Positions 44,989 through 54,150 of a stretch of DNA of 64,000 nt are shown piece by piece. Position 1 is the stretch's first letter. Every line of letters starts with the position of its first letter. The DNA is from Paenibacillus etheri (GTDB taxonomy: Bacteria > Bacillota > Bacilli > Paenibacillales > Paenibacillaceae). The position numbers and the translations under genes are program-made. The stretch is taken from contig NZ_LCZJ02000018.1 of assembly GCF_001012825.1 (NCBI RefSeq), positions 363,122 to 427,121 of the forward strand, read 5' to 3'. The notes below the pieces were generated by a model, which made no database searches, had not been told where the DNA came from, and saw only the letters and a program-made list of their open reading frames with translations.

Positions 44989-45198
44989 TTAAGCTTTAGC
45001 GCGATTCTGAACCATTTTCATGGATTGGCGAATGAGTATTGGACCGAACATGCTGCCGGCTGAGGCGGCTATAAAGGAATGTAAGGGAAACTTTATGGCA
45101 AAGTAAATGACAGTTCCAGCTACAAAATCAATAAGAATGAATTTCTTGATCTCGGATAGCGGGATTGTGACGAATACAAATGATTCATTATTTTTCAA
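44989..45198 (-). CDS. Small membrane protein, 69 residues
   Basis: TTG start with a perfect AGGAGGT 8 bases upstream. Two hydrophobic segments (FILIDFVAGTVIYFAIKF and SFIAASAGSMFGPILI) with a basic end, so a two-pass membrane protein. Not recognised; conserved features cannot be judged without homologues. Confidence 0.65.
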   Translation of the reverse strand: MKNNESFVFVTIPLSEIKKFILIDFVAGTVIYFAIKFPLHSFIAASAGSMFGPILIRQSMKMVQNRAKA

Positions 45199-45336
45199 GC
45201 GGTTGACCTCCTAATTGATAATGCAGCTTATAAATCCACTGTTCATTCTATTTCGAGAACAAGATGTCCCATTCGAAAAATTTTGAGCGGGATTGGCACT
45301 GCGAACGGCATACAAGAGTAAAGGGTGAAGGCTCGA

Positions 45337-46213
45337 ATGGATAATCAGGATCAACAAAAAGAGCGGAAACCGCTATTGTATATACAGACTGCAAATCATG
45401 TGATGGAAGAAATCCGGAAGAGGAAGCTTCAGTCACATGATCTCGTCCTATCTGAAGGGGAGATTGCCAAGTTGTACGGTGTCAGCCGCATGACGGCGAA
45501 GCTTGCTCTGCAGATCTTGGAGAAAAAAGGGATCGTATAGTGGGACATTCGTATCTGCTGATTACACGGCACATTCCTGGGAACAGATGCTGGAGAAGAC
45601 GATCGAGGAGAAGAAACCGATACGAAGAATTGCATTGGTAATTCCGAATATGGATGATTATATCGGTAGAATAATTGCTTCCGTCAAAAAACAAGCGCGC
45701 GAAGCGAATTGTCATTTAATTATTCGAATGACTTCGGATAAGGAAGATGAAAGTGTATGCTTACAAGAGCTGTACGATGCTCAAGTAGAGGGGATTTTTT
45801 TATATCCGCGTGGGAGTACACAGTGCAGTGAGAAAGTACTAGAGCTTAGTCTCCTTAATTATCCTCTAGTTATCATTGATCGTATCTTTCGAGAGGTGCA
45901 GATTGACTGTGTTTACCATGATCATTACCATGGGGCTTATAAGATCACCCAGTATTTGATTGAGAAGGGACATCAGGAAATTGGATATCTTTCAATGTCA
46001 TTTGACGGTGTGACGAGCAGGGAAGATCGGTATAGAGGTTATCTTCAAGCTATGTTGAATCATGATCTCCCGGTAAACAAACGCAATATTTGCTTGAATT
46101 GCTCAGATGACTATATGCATCAGTTGAATGCTCCGAAACTCGGACAAGCTGCTGTTCAGCGAATGACCACCATCGTCGAGCGAGGATCCGTTAGACCCAA
46201 CGTTACTAAATGA
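45337..46213 (+). pseudogene. GntR/LacI-type (AraR-like) repressor, frameshifted and truncated
   Basis: The GntR helix-turn-helix is intact in one frame (EGEIAKLYGVSRMTAKLALQ), then a TAG follows LEKKGIV. In the +1 frame the text continues YSGTFVSADYTAHSWEQM, the usual GTFV link, and a LacI/periplasmic-type sensor up to about residue 295 (RIALVIPNMDDYIG, YPLVIIDRIF). Two bases (TA) are missing at about 45534-45541. The end at 46213 (VERGSVRPNVTK) cuts off the last ~70 residues of the sensor domain. Such regulators control nearby sugar genes, and its neighbour is itself decayed. Confidence 0.8.
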
Positions 46214-46234
46214 TTCGCTTGTAGATTACCTTTT

Positions 46235-46281
46235 GAGGCTCTTTCTCTACTATTTTGGTGGAGGGAAGGGCTTTTTTTATA
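46235..46281 (+). terminator. Wobble-paired terminator
   Basis: GGCTCTTTCTCTAC / GTGGAGGGAAGGGC with several G-T pairs and a seven-T tail, after the truncated repressor. Confidence 0.6.
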
Positions 46282-46352
46282 TCAGTGACATAAAGGTATG
46301 ATACTGTGTTTTTCATATTATTTAATGATATTGTTTCGGATTATTTGATTGT

Positions 46353-47344
46353 ATAGATCAGTGACATATATTAGTCTGGAAATAGATCGTTCCGAAATTT
46401 CAGTTTTCAATAAGGATGAATTCGATAAGCACTCTAGTGGTTTATTTGCCTCAGAGCAGAGTGTTCGTACTTATTCAATGATCGAACGTTCATGGGCTGA
46501 GCAACGGGGCTATCTGGATCAGGCAGTCGCATGCCTGGATAAAGATAAACAAGCGGAGGCAAAGGAAGCGTTCGGTAGCTTAGAGCCTATGAGGAAAGAT
46601 CTTTCCGCTAATGCTGAGCATGTCAGTGTCCAGAGATGTACGCGGTTGAAGGTTATAAACTGGCCTTTGGTGTAAATGGCGCACTTGTTCATTTATCAGA
46701 TACTAATGGAAAAGTATGGGTTGACGAAAGCCATCCCTTCGGCGCCTATGAGACGTTTGGAACGGAGGACTATGTCAGATATTTCCGCACTTACATGCAA
46801 ATCCTAGGCTTCACCCATGGTCTGATGCAGACTTTAACAAGCCTGGTTTTGAGTTCGTTCGACCATTCCCTATGAATTATATGGCGCGCCGAAGGAACTC
46901 GAATTAGTGTGTGATTTTGAGCATGAAGGTAAGGTTGACGTATCACTGCAATGGTTCGCAAAAGAAGCAAACCGCCTTCCAGAAGCAAGCTGGTTCGGGT
47001 GTGCATTGAATGTCGATAATCCTAATCTTTGGATGATGGAGAAGATGGGCTTGCCGGTCTCACCTTTATACGTAGTGAAGGACGGGAATCGTAATCTTCA
47101 TGCAATTGGACGCGGCGTTAGTTATCAGGGTGCAGATGGGAGCGCCTTTATCGAAACCATGGATGCTGCTTTGGCTGCACCGGGTCAAAAAAGACTGCTA
47201 CAATTCGATAATTCTTCTGTTTCTCTAGATAAAGGATGGCATTTTAATTTGCACAACAATATCTGAGGTACGAATTTCCCTATGTGGTACGGTGAAGATG
47301 CAGTATTGCGTTTTCGCCTAAATTTACACTCGAACCGTAAATAA
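46353..47344 (+). pseudogene. DUF5054 glycosidase-like gene, heavily decayed
   Basis: Recognised from conserved blocks in several frames: SMIERSWAEQRGYLDQAV and AKEAFGSLEPMRK in frame one, EMYAVEGYKLAFG and ESHPFGAYETFG after a shift near 46632, SDADFNKPGFEFVRPFP after another near 46815, and YELYGAPKELELVC onward after a third near 46870. The last segment reads HNNI, then TGA where tryptophan is expected, then GTNFPMWYGEDAVLRF to the true stop at 47344. There is no start codon and the N-terminal half is gone. Three frame changes plus a nonsense codon show a gene under no selection. Confidence 0.85.
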
Positions 47345-47369
47345 AATAATAGAAGTATACTTGTAACTG

Positions 47370-47438
47370 AAATGCACCCCTTAGAATAAACTTTGGAAAA
47401 CCTTCTGGGTCCGATGTCTTTCTATGAGGTGCATTTTT
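47370..47438. terminator. Weak hairpin at the end of the pseudogene region
   Basis: AAATGCACC / GGTGCATTT, 9 bp with a 49-base loop and a T tail on the plus strand; it overlaps the stop codon of the convergent kinase gene. Confidence 0.45.
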
Positions 47439-48729
47439 GCTCAGTTTCTGCAACTGATAAGATCTCAATGTTAAAAAGACAAATTTCCACTTGGAAAATT
47501 TGGTTTTCATAGGTGATATCCCAAATTCCACCGGTTTCCTCAACCGCCTTCTTAACGCTTTTTAGACCGATACCATGAAAATGCTTATCTCGTTTTGTTG
47601 TAGCTAATTCTCCAAAATGGTTAGTACGTATTGAATGCTGATATGGATTCTGTATTCTGATAAATAAAGTACCCTTATGATAATGAAATTGGAATTTAAT
47701 ATAGGGCTCAGTCAAATCTGGATGTTTACATGCTTCAATGGCATTATCGAGAGTGTTCCCTAGAATAATACTAATTGCATAAGCATCTAGATCGAGCTGA
47801 GGTGGGATTTGAATGTCTGAATGAAAGGCAATGCCCAGTTTATTGGCAAATTGCTGTTTGTAATTCATGATAGAGTCGATTAGGATCGAGCCGGTATTAC
47901 ATCCGCCTGAAGAGAGTTCGATCACTCCAAGAAGCTTATCCACATCGTTCAGTCCTGCGTCTTTCTCCCCGGCTTGTAATTGCGACCTCAGGCCCAGCAA
48001 AATATTCCTGAAATCATGTTGAAACGTAAACACTTCTTGCTGCCTTTCTTTCGTAAGCAGATACTGGTTCATATAATAGGTGTTTTGTTGTTCCAACAAA
48101 TAGTTTTTATTCTGTGCCGATTGTATGGTTAGAACGCGATCACACAGAAGAATGATAAGGAAGTTGATCAACAGCATTCCACCGGACAAAATCGGATACA
48201 AGGCGGGATATTCCCGTAATGATAGCTCGCCCGATAATTTCGCAATACTGAGAATGCTGATAAATGGAAAACAGAACAGCCCGATCCAATACCAACTGCC
48301 TAGATTCCCCTCGCCAAAGGCTTTGGTGAAACGAAGCGTGATCTTCACCAGTAAAAACATCAGAATCTTAGACAAAAACAAGGTAAAGATGTATTCGCTG
48401 GTCGTATACACAGGCGCCGTAGCTGCATCTGACAGCATAATGAGTGCGACGATGAATAAACCGGCGCCAATACGCCATAGTATTTTTCCTTTGTACAAAA
48501 AGGACAAGAGAACGATCCCCGTTATATTGAGCCCAAGCATCAACATGCCGGGGAGAGGACTGTGATGCAGGAGCAGTACAAAAACATAATAGGCAGTGTA
48601 TACAGCATAAAGAATCGTTTTAGATTCCCAAATACTAGGAAAGTAATCGTTATAATAATAATGAATGATAAATGGGAGAGCTGCGAGTGTGAGGGCATAG
48701 AACAGCTCATCCAGTAGAATATTATTCAA
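47422..48729 (-). CDS. AgrC-like sensor histidine kinase (GHKL type)
   Basis: 435 residues from TTG 48729 (GGGGGAG 6 bases upstream), starting 8 bases inside the end of the response-regulator gene. Six to seven membrane segments over residues 1-200, then a dimerisation helix with H238 (FQHDFRNILLGL) and a GHKL ATPase domain (ILGNTLDNAIEAC, HGIGLKSVKKAVE). This is the AgrC/ComD class, which reads peptide signals from the outside. There is no agrB/agrD pair nearby, so the ligand is open. Confidence 0.92.
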   Translation of the reverse strand: MNNILLDELFYALTLAALPFIIHYYYNDYFPSIWESKTILYAVYTAYYVFVLLLHHSPLPGMLMLGLNITGIVLLSFLYKGKILWRIGAGLFIVALIMLSDAATAPVYTTSEYIFTLFLSKILMFLLVKITLRFTKAFGEGNLGSWYWIGLFCFPFISILSIAKLSGELSLREYPALYPILSGGMLLINFLIILLCDRVLTIQSAQNKNYLLEQQNTYYMNQYLLTKERQQEVFTFQHDFRNILLGLRSQLQAGEKDAGLNDVDKLLGVIELSSGGCNTGSILIDSIMNYKQQFANKLGIAFHSDIQIPPQLDLDAYAISIILGNTLDNAIEACKHPDLTEPYIKFQFHYHKGTLFIRIQNPYQHSIRTNHFGELATTKRDKHFHGIGLKSVKKAVEETGGIWDITYENQIFQVEICLFNIEILSVAETEQKCTS

Positions 48730-49459
48730 GCAGACTCCCCCTGAATTGCAAATAGCTCTTTTTCACTACGGTGCTTTGCTTATCGCTAATCGGAAGTTCT
48801 TCCCCACTCGTTAATACAATTTTTTTGCCCTGAATTTGTTTGATGTAATCGAAATTCACAAGATACGATTGATGAATCCGCACAAACTGCTTCGAAGGTA
48901 GCTTTCCTTCTTCTATAGATAAAGTACTGTAATATTCCGTTTGATCTTCCGTTGTTTGCAAAATGATTTTTCGGCGATCACTTGCCAAGTACATAATATT
49001 ACGGATTGGAATAAGTAGTTTAGTTCCACTTTGGTGTACAGGCAGTAATTTTGGTTGGTTTTGCTGACGCTTGACCTTTATTTGCTGAATCATAGAGATT
49101 AGTTTTTTTTCAAAAGACTCGTTATGTATAGGCTTCTTTATAAAACCAGAAGGTTGAACGTCAAATAGTTGAACATGATACTCTTCGTGGCTCGAAACGT
49201 AAATCAACCGAACCCTATCATTATCACAATCTCTCCGTAATATATGACCCGCTGTTATTCCGCTTATTCCCTTCATTTCTATATCCATAAAAATAAGATC
49301 AAATGGACAACCATGTTGAATTGCTTTTGTGAAACTTTCACCAGAATAGAATATGGATACCTCTATCTTTACGGTCCGCTGAATGGGATGGTTAATGATC
49401 AATCTCTCAATATATTCTGTTGTCTTGAAATCATCATCACAAATAGCAATATGTATCAT
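48722..49459 (-). CDS. AgrA-like response regulator (LytTR type)
   Basis: 245 residues. REC domain with phospho-Asp D59 (IFMDIEMKG), then a LytTR DNA-binding domain (YLASDRRKIILQTTEDQ, FVRIHQSYLVNFDYIKQI). AGGAGGGG precedes the ATG. Cotranscribed with the kinase (8-base overlap). LytTR regulators bind direct repeats; the divergent intergenic region (49460-49653) is the obvious place, though only a dyad CACTT-GG-AAGTG (49535-49546) stands out there. Confidence 0.93.
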   Translation of the reverse strand: MIHIAICDDDFKTTEYIERLIINHPIQRTVKIEVSIFYSGESFTKAIQHGCPFDLIFMDIEMKGISGITAGHILRRDCDNDRVRLIYVSSHEEYHVQLFDVQPSGFIKKPIHNESFEKKLISMIQQIKVKRQQNQPKLLPVHQSGTKLLIPIRNIMYLASDRRKIILQTTEDQTEYYSTLSIEEGKLPSKQFVRIHQSYLVNFDYIKQIQGKKIVLTSGEELPISDKQSTVVKKSYLQFRGSLLE

Positions 49460-49653
49460 GTGAAAATCCCCTCCTGTGTTATAAATAATAATACATTATA
49501 TGGGAGTGTAATCAACCTTTATCCTTTTAGGGATCACTTGGAAGTGGTGAAAGTTACATTTATTCCCGTGTTTTTTACCATAGCGATTAGTAATTCTAGT
49601 AAACATGCTAATTTAATATCAATTAGTAGTAGACGGTATGGAGGAGTTGAAAA

Positions 49654-50565
49654 ATGAATACAACAATCTTTGAAGCTGAGGGATTAACGAAACAGTACGG
49701 CATTGCAAATGCGCTTCAAAATATAAATATGCAGATTAAACAGGGTGATATCTATGGCTTTGTAGGTGAGAATGGAGCAGGTAAAACCACACTCATGAAA
49801 ATAATTAGTGGATTAGTTTATCCTACAAAAGGGACTATCCAATTGATGGGTAAAAGTAGTGAGAAGGACCTCGCACGGGTAAGGAAAAAGATGGGAGTTT
49901 TAATTGAGCTACCTGCCCTCTACCCCCATATGAATGCTGAAGAGAATTTAAGCTTTTATTGCAAGATTCATGGTATTTCGGATTTCAAGAGAATTAAAGA
50001 TGTGCTGAATATAGTGGGACTAACGGATGTTGATAACAAAAACACAACGGAATATTCTCTGGGTATGCGTCAACGATTAGGGCTGGCAATCTCCCTTCTC
50101 AACGAACCGGAATTTTTAGTTTTGGATGAACCGATTAATGGACTTGATCCTACAGGAATTGTAGAGATGAGAAAATTGTTGGCTAAGCTGGCACATGAAA
50201 AAGGGGTTACCATCTTGATCTCCAGCCATATTTTGAGCGAACTCCAATTGCTGGCTACCAAATTCGGGTTTATTCATAAAGGACAGCTAATTAAGGAAGT
50301 CTCTGTGGAAGAATTACTGCAATCAGCCGAAACGCAAATTTGTATTAAGACCGTTGAAACAGCAGCCGCAATAAAGGTGCTTAAGAATGATCTTAATATT
50401 CATTCAATCACATTGTTAGCTTCCGGGGAAATACTAGTTCCCAGGGATTCGACAGATCTTGAACAGCTAATGTCAACATTAATTAAACATGGGATTCCAC
50501 TTGAAGGAATCAACCTGTCCGCAGCAAATCTTGAACACTATTACATGGATCTGATAGGAGAATGA
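49654..50565 (+). CDS. ABC exporter ATP-binding protein (BcrA-like)
   Basis: 303 residues. Walker A VGENGAGKTT, signature YSLGMRQRLG, Walker B LVLDEPINGLDP, switch His in SSHILSEL. The class is that of bacitracin and lantibiotic self-protection exporters. GGAGG precedes the ATG. Divergent from the AgrCA-like pair, so it is the likely regulatory target. Sequence distance to the exporter at 5515 is considerable, so it is not a recent duplicate. Confidence 0.93.
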   Translation: MNTTIFEAEGLTKQYGIANALQNINMQIKQGDIYGFVGENGAGKTTLMKIISGLVYPTKGTIQLMGKSSEKDLARVRKKMGVLIELPALYPHMNAEENLSFYCKIHGISDFKRIKDVLNIVGLTDVDNKNTTEYSLGMRQRLGLAISLLNEPEFLVLDEPINGLDPTGIVEMRKLLAKLAHEKGVTILISSHILSELQLLATKFGFIHKGQLIKEVSVEELLQSAETQICIKTVETAAAIKVLKNDLNIHSITLLASGEILVPRDSTDLEQLMSTLIKHGIPLEGINLSAANLEHYYMDLIGE

Positions 50566-50568
50566 GCA

Positions 50569-51366
50569 ATGAGGGATTTTCTGAGAGCTGAGTCTTACTT
50601 TATAAAGAGGGATACGATGTTTAAAGGGATTTCTCTGCTGTTCCTTATAGCCAGCCTAGTATTAGCATTCTGGATTGGCAGTAAAGCTGGTTTTGAAATC
50701 GGTAATCTCGCGGAACCCTTAACGAATGTGACACCTTTATCTTTATTTTTTTATTTTATTATTCCAGTCTACGTTTGTTTTTTTGCAACCGAAGGATTTG
50801 AATATGGATCTATCAAAGTGATCCTGGCTTCAGGACAAAATAGGTTTATCTATATCACGGGGAAATACCTTTCTGTCTTAAAAATTATTATATGGTGGAT
50901 TTTACAATTTACAGTAGTGTTTTATCTCGCTTATATGATAGCTGCTTTGATAGTCGGGACTGACATCGATAATCGTAATTTAAATGCTGACTTGATTCAG
51001 GTTTCCCGTGTATTTGGATTAAATGTCCTTTATTTATCAGCTTATGCTGCTCTTATCATTATGGTAGGTATTCTTATTAAAAGAACGGCCTCAGCGGTGG
51101 TTGTAACTTTTCTAATTATATTCGGCGACTTCATGATATCCGGTTTTTTCCGCGATGCTTCCTCTGCATGGTTAAGGGGGATTTCAGATCATGCTTTAAC
51201 GACCCAGGTTATGAAGTTTTCCGGAATCTACGTCGTTAATTCACAACATATAGTCCTAACCGGAGCAAAGAGCTTTATGGAAGTGGTGCTGATTCCTGTA
51301 ATTATCATAGCTATCAGTATGTCTGTCACCTATATTTCGTTTGGAAAAAGAGATATACATGCGTAG
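50569..51366 (+). CDS. ABC-2 type exporter permease (BcrB-like)
   Basis: 265 residues with six hydrophobic segments, starting 3 bases after the ATPase stop. MRDFLRAESYFIKRDTMFKG is the short cytoplasmic head, and EGFEYGSIKVIL is the ATPase-coupling segment typical of the family. Together with the ATPase it forms a complete two-component exporter, probably for a lantibiotic or similar amphiphile. Confidence 0.92.
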   Translation: MRDFLRAESYFIKRDTMFKGISLLFLIASLVLAFWIGSKAGFEIGNLAEPLTNVTPLSLFFYFIIPVYVCFFATEGFEYGSIKVILASGQNRFIYITGKYLSVLKIIIWWILQFTVVFYLAYMIAALIVGTDIDNRNLNADLIQVSRVFGLNVLYLSAYAALIIMVGILIKRTASAVVVTFLIIFGDFMISGFFRDASSAWLRGISDHALTTQVMKFSGIYVVNSQHIVLTGAKSFMEVVLIPVIIIAISMSVTYISFGKRDIHA

Positions 51367-51384
51367 ATAAAAGGAGGATTTGAA

Positions 51385-51486
51385 ATGGATAGGGGCAATA
51401 GATCACCTAAAACGATCGTTATTGTAGGTGCGTTGATAGCTATTGTAGTTTTTGTTGTTCTTTTTGTTGGTATTGAGATGGGATGA
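51385..51486 (+). CDS. 33-residue membrane peptide of the ABC exporter operon
   Basis: ATG 51385 with a strong AAAGGAGG 7 bases upstream, 18 bases after the permease stop. A basic head MDRGNRSPK is followed by an 18-residue hydrophobic helix (IVIVGALIAIVVFVVLFV) and a short end. It fits a single-pass membrane micro-protein. Its signature spacing and site make chance unlikely. It could be an accessory subunit or a regulator of the exporter, or a signal for the AgrC-like kinase. Confidence 0.7.
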   Translation: MDRGNRSPKTIVIVGALIAIVVFVVLFVGIEMG

Positions 51487-51547
51487 GGCTAGTCTCATAC
51501 ATCCTTTATGTCAGCATTATAATTTTCGACCGTTAAACGCTAGTATA

Positions 51548-51582
51548 AAATCTCCGGCACCATATTGCCAGGAGATTTTTTT
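51548..51582 (+). terminator. Exporter operon terminator
   Basis: AAATCTCCGGCA / TGCCAGGAGATTT with a 6-base loop and a seven-T tail. Confidence 0.92.
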
Positions 51583-51635
51583 GTTCAGGACTTGTATTTG
51601 ATCGAACCGTTATCGGAAGAGTACTGAAAGTCACA

Positions 51636-51662
51636 GAGGATTACTTTAATCCTCGATATAAT
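51636..51662 (+). promoter_or_regulatory. Promoter with perfect dyad operator
   Basis: GAGGATTA-CTT-TAATCCTC (51636-51654) is a perfect 8-3-8 inverted repeat ending 2 bases before a TATAAT (51657-51662). Lying in the -35/-10 region of the promoter, it would bind a repressor. Confidence 0.5.
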
Positions 51663-51713
51663 GTAAGCGTTATCTTTTGTTGGCAGTTCACTTAAATTAA
51701 AAGGAGATAAGCT

Positions 51714-52073
51714 ATGAGAGTGAGCAAAGTTTCTTTTAACCAGCTAGTGTTTATTTGTTTAGGGATTCAGTACATGTTAATGCATTTGTTCTCTGCAGGC
51801 GAGGCGATTGTCATCACATCCATAGAGCTTGTTATATATATGATTTTTACAGTCGTTGGTCTTGTAGGTTTTTTTATGCGGAGTAGAAAAGTGGATAGTG
51901 AGGCTATTTCCGGATTGGTCGCATTATTCTTCAGTGTATTATGGATGGTATCTTTATTCTCGCAATTTAAGAAAGAAAGCTACCCAGATGCTTTAACGGT
52001 AATTAATTCGCTTGGCGTAGCTACTGCCTTACTTGTGCTTCTGGCTGAGTTCATCATTATAGCTAAGGCCTAG
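51714..52073 (+). CDS. Small integral membrane protein, four segments
   Basis: 119 residues with four hydrophobic segments (residues ~10-28, 32-55, 64-83 and 93-117), separated by short charged loops (MRSRKVDSE, FKKESYPD). AAAGGAG upstream of the ATG. Not recognised. Its own promoter with a dyad (51636-51662) separates it from the exporter operon. Confidence 0.7.
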   Translation: MRVSKVSFNQLVFICLGIQYMLMHLFSAGEAIVITSIELVIYMIFTVVGLVGFFMRSRKVDSEAISGLVALFFSVLWMVSLFSQFKKESYPDALTVINSLGVATALLVLLAEFIIIAKA

Positions 52074-52110
52074 CGTTAACACGAACTTGAGTCTTTATAA
52101 TTTTTTAGCA

Positions 52111-52152
52111 AAAAAAAGCAAGACAGGTCTATTTAAGACCTGTCTTGTTTTC
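52111..52152. terminator. Bidirectional terminator
   Basis: AAGCAAGACAGGTC / GACCTGTCTTGTTT with a 7-base loop. It overlaps the stop codon of the minus-strand serine hydrolase. Confidence 0.88.
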
Positions 52153-53395
52153 TATGCATTCCCAGAAATGAAAGTTCACCCTGAGCATTCCGTTTAAATT
52201 CATATTCTGAGTCATGTTTGGTATGATGGAATCTTGTTTCTGAGATTGGAAAAAACGGAGTGACCTCTACATCATTCCATATAAAATAATAATCTTGGTC
52301 ATTACGCTCCACGTTCGCTTTGCAGCCAAATCCCTCGTAGGTTCCCATATAATCAGCATAAATGCTATCATCAAGCGGGAAGGCTTGCGGAGGGATCGGC
52401 ACCCTTACAGGCTCGCCGAAGACTAATTCAGCTAGCGATTCCGTTAACTTAGTGACGGGTACGCAATCATAATTGGTCAACATGATGATGCTTGTTTGCT
52501 CTTCAGGGTATCTATGCAGTTCACTTCGGAAGCCGCGATAGGCACCGCCGTGATACATTCTTTTTCGATCAAAGCGTTCGTCCAAGAACCAACCAAATCG
52601 ATATTTGAGATTACTGGAATGAAAAGCCATCTCTAGGGTGTTGTGAGATACTAATTGATCGGAGTACAAGGCTTGATCCCATAGAAAAAGATCGGCAGCC
52701 GTCGAATACATCCCGCCAGCGGATAAGATAGAGCTCATATCTATGTATTCCCCCTGGGTATACTCTCCCCAAGAAGAATGATAAGGCGAGGCTAATTTTG
52801 AAATGATTTGCTGATTGTTATAAACCCCTGTATTTACCATACCCAGAGGCTGTAATATATAAGTAGTGATATAATCTTCAAATGTCATCCCTGTAATCTT
52901 CTCAATAATCATCCCTAGCAAATAATAACCTGAGTTGTTATAGGCAAATGAAGTGCCAGGCATAAATGCAGAGGGTTGACTCACAAATAGCTGTAACATC
53001 TCCTGAGGATTCAGCTTGAGCTTATTTAATTTTTGATTATATTCGGGTATGGAAGTGTAGTTGGCTATACCAGAGGTATGTCCCAGCAGGTGTAGGATGG
53101 TAATCCCCTCTAGGGCATGCTGCTGCGGGAGATATTTTAGGATTGGATCTTCCAGTCTCAGACGTTTTTGTTCTTTAAGCATCAGGATAGCCATGCCAGT
53201 AAATGATTTGGTAAGTGACCAGATCCGGAATTTGGTATCTAAAGTGTTCGGGACCTGATGTTCAAGATTCGCATATCCGTACGCTTTATGTAACTTGATT
53301 TCTCCGCGCTGAGCTATTAAGACTGTGCCGCTTAATGGCCAGCTTTGTTCGTATTTATCTAAATAGTGCTCCAGACGCTGGAATTGTGTATCCAC
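52133..53395 (-). CDS. Class C beta-lactamase-fold serine hydrolase
   Basis: 420 residues from GTG 53395, chosen because AAGGAGGGG lies 6 bases upstream; the frame is open to 53428 without such a site. Nucleophile S60 in SLTK, YNN-type motif at Y152 (FAYNNSGYYLLG), and an HGG triad (MYHGGAYRG). No signal peptide, so it is probably cytoplasmic. These proteins are usually esterases or D-amino acid peptidases rather than true beta-lactamases. Divergent from the OmpR-type regulator, 66 bases away. Confidence 0.88.
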   Translation of the reverse strand: MDTQFQRLEHYLDKYEQSWPLSGTVLIAQRGEIKLHKAYGYANLEHQVPNTLDTKFRIWSLTKSFTGMAILMLKEQKRLRLEDPILKYLPQQHALEGITILHLLGHTSGIANYTSIPEYNQKLNKLKLNPQEMLQLFVSQPSAFMPGTSFAYNNSGYYLLGMIIEKITGMTFEDYITTYILQPLGMVNTGVYNNQQIISKLASPYHSSWGEYTQGEYIDMSSILSAGGMYSTAADLFLWDQALYSDQLVSHNTLEMAFHSSNLKYRFGWFLDERFDRKRMYHGGAYRGFRSELHRYPEEQTSIIMLTNYDCVPVTKLTESLAELVFGEPVRVPIPPQAFPLDDSIYADYMGTYEGFGCKANVERNDQDYYFIWNDVEVTPFFPISETRFHHTKHDSEYEFKRNAQGELSFLGMHRKQDRS

Positions 53396-53461
53396 AGGTA
53401 ACCCCTCCTTAAAGGCATATTCTAACATAATAATAAATTCTGTTGAAGCGGAGAGAAATCC

Positions 53462-54148
53462 ATGAGATATGATTGTTTGATTATTGACGATGAAATTGAG
53501 CTTGCAGAGACCACCTGCGAATATTTTAATTTATTTGATGTTCAAACTGCGTTTGTTACAAGCGCTGAGGCTTGTCGGAGCTTTTTGAGTGAGCATCAGG
53601 TGTCGATGTTACTCCTTGATATTAATTTAGGCGGTGAATCCGGCTTCCAGTTATGCAAAGAGCTACGTCAGACGACTGGAATTCCCATCTTATTTATTAG
53701 TGCCCGATCCAGTGAGGATGATGTATTGATTGCTCTTGATATCGGGGGAGATGATTATATTCATAAGCCGTATACCCTGAGAGTGCTGCTCGCAAAAGTA
53801 AAGGCGGTGTTAAAACGGTACAACAACGGCGTTGTAGCTGAGGCATCTCTTCTTGAATCCGGAGGACCCGTCCAGATTGATCCTGAACTCAGAAGGGCCA
53901 GTCTAAACGGCGTACCCCTCAAGCTGAAAACAATGGAATATAAATTGCTTAAGTTTTTGATTCAGCATAAAAATCGGGTGATACCCAAAGAGGAGTTATT
54001 TACAGGGGTTTGGGGGGATGCTTTTGCGGGAGATGGCACCTTAAATGTACATATACGTCATCTTCGTGAGAAGATCGAGCAGAATCCTAACGACCCACAA
54101 TACATCCGTACCGTGTGGGGTATCGGTTATGCTTTTGAGGACAGATAG
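53462..54148 (+). CDS. OmpR/PhoB-type response regulator
   Basis: 228 residues. REC domain with D53 (LLLDINLGGESG) and HKPY, then a winged helix (MEYKLLKFLIQHKNRVIPKE, GTLNVHIRHLREKIE, VWGIGYAF). GGAGAG precedes the ATG. First gene of the RR-HK-ABC-FtsX cluster. A GTTAA/TTAAC dyad before the ABC gene (55454-55476) is the most likely target. Confidence 0.94.
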   Translation: MRYDCLIIDDEIELAETTCEYFNLFDVQTAFVTSAEACRSFLSEHQVSMLLLDINLGGESGFQLCKELRQTTGIPILFISARSSEDDVLIALDIGGDDYIHKPYTLRVLLAKVKAVLKRYNNGVVAEASLLESGGPVQIDPELRRASLNGVPLKLKTMEYKLLKFLIQHKNRVIPKEELFTGVWGDAFAGDGTLNVHIRHLREKIEQNPNDPQYIRTVWGIGYAFEDR

Positions 54149-54150
54149 CT

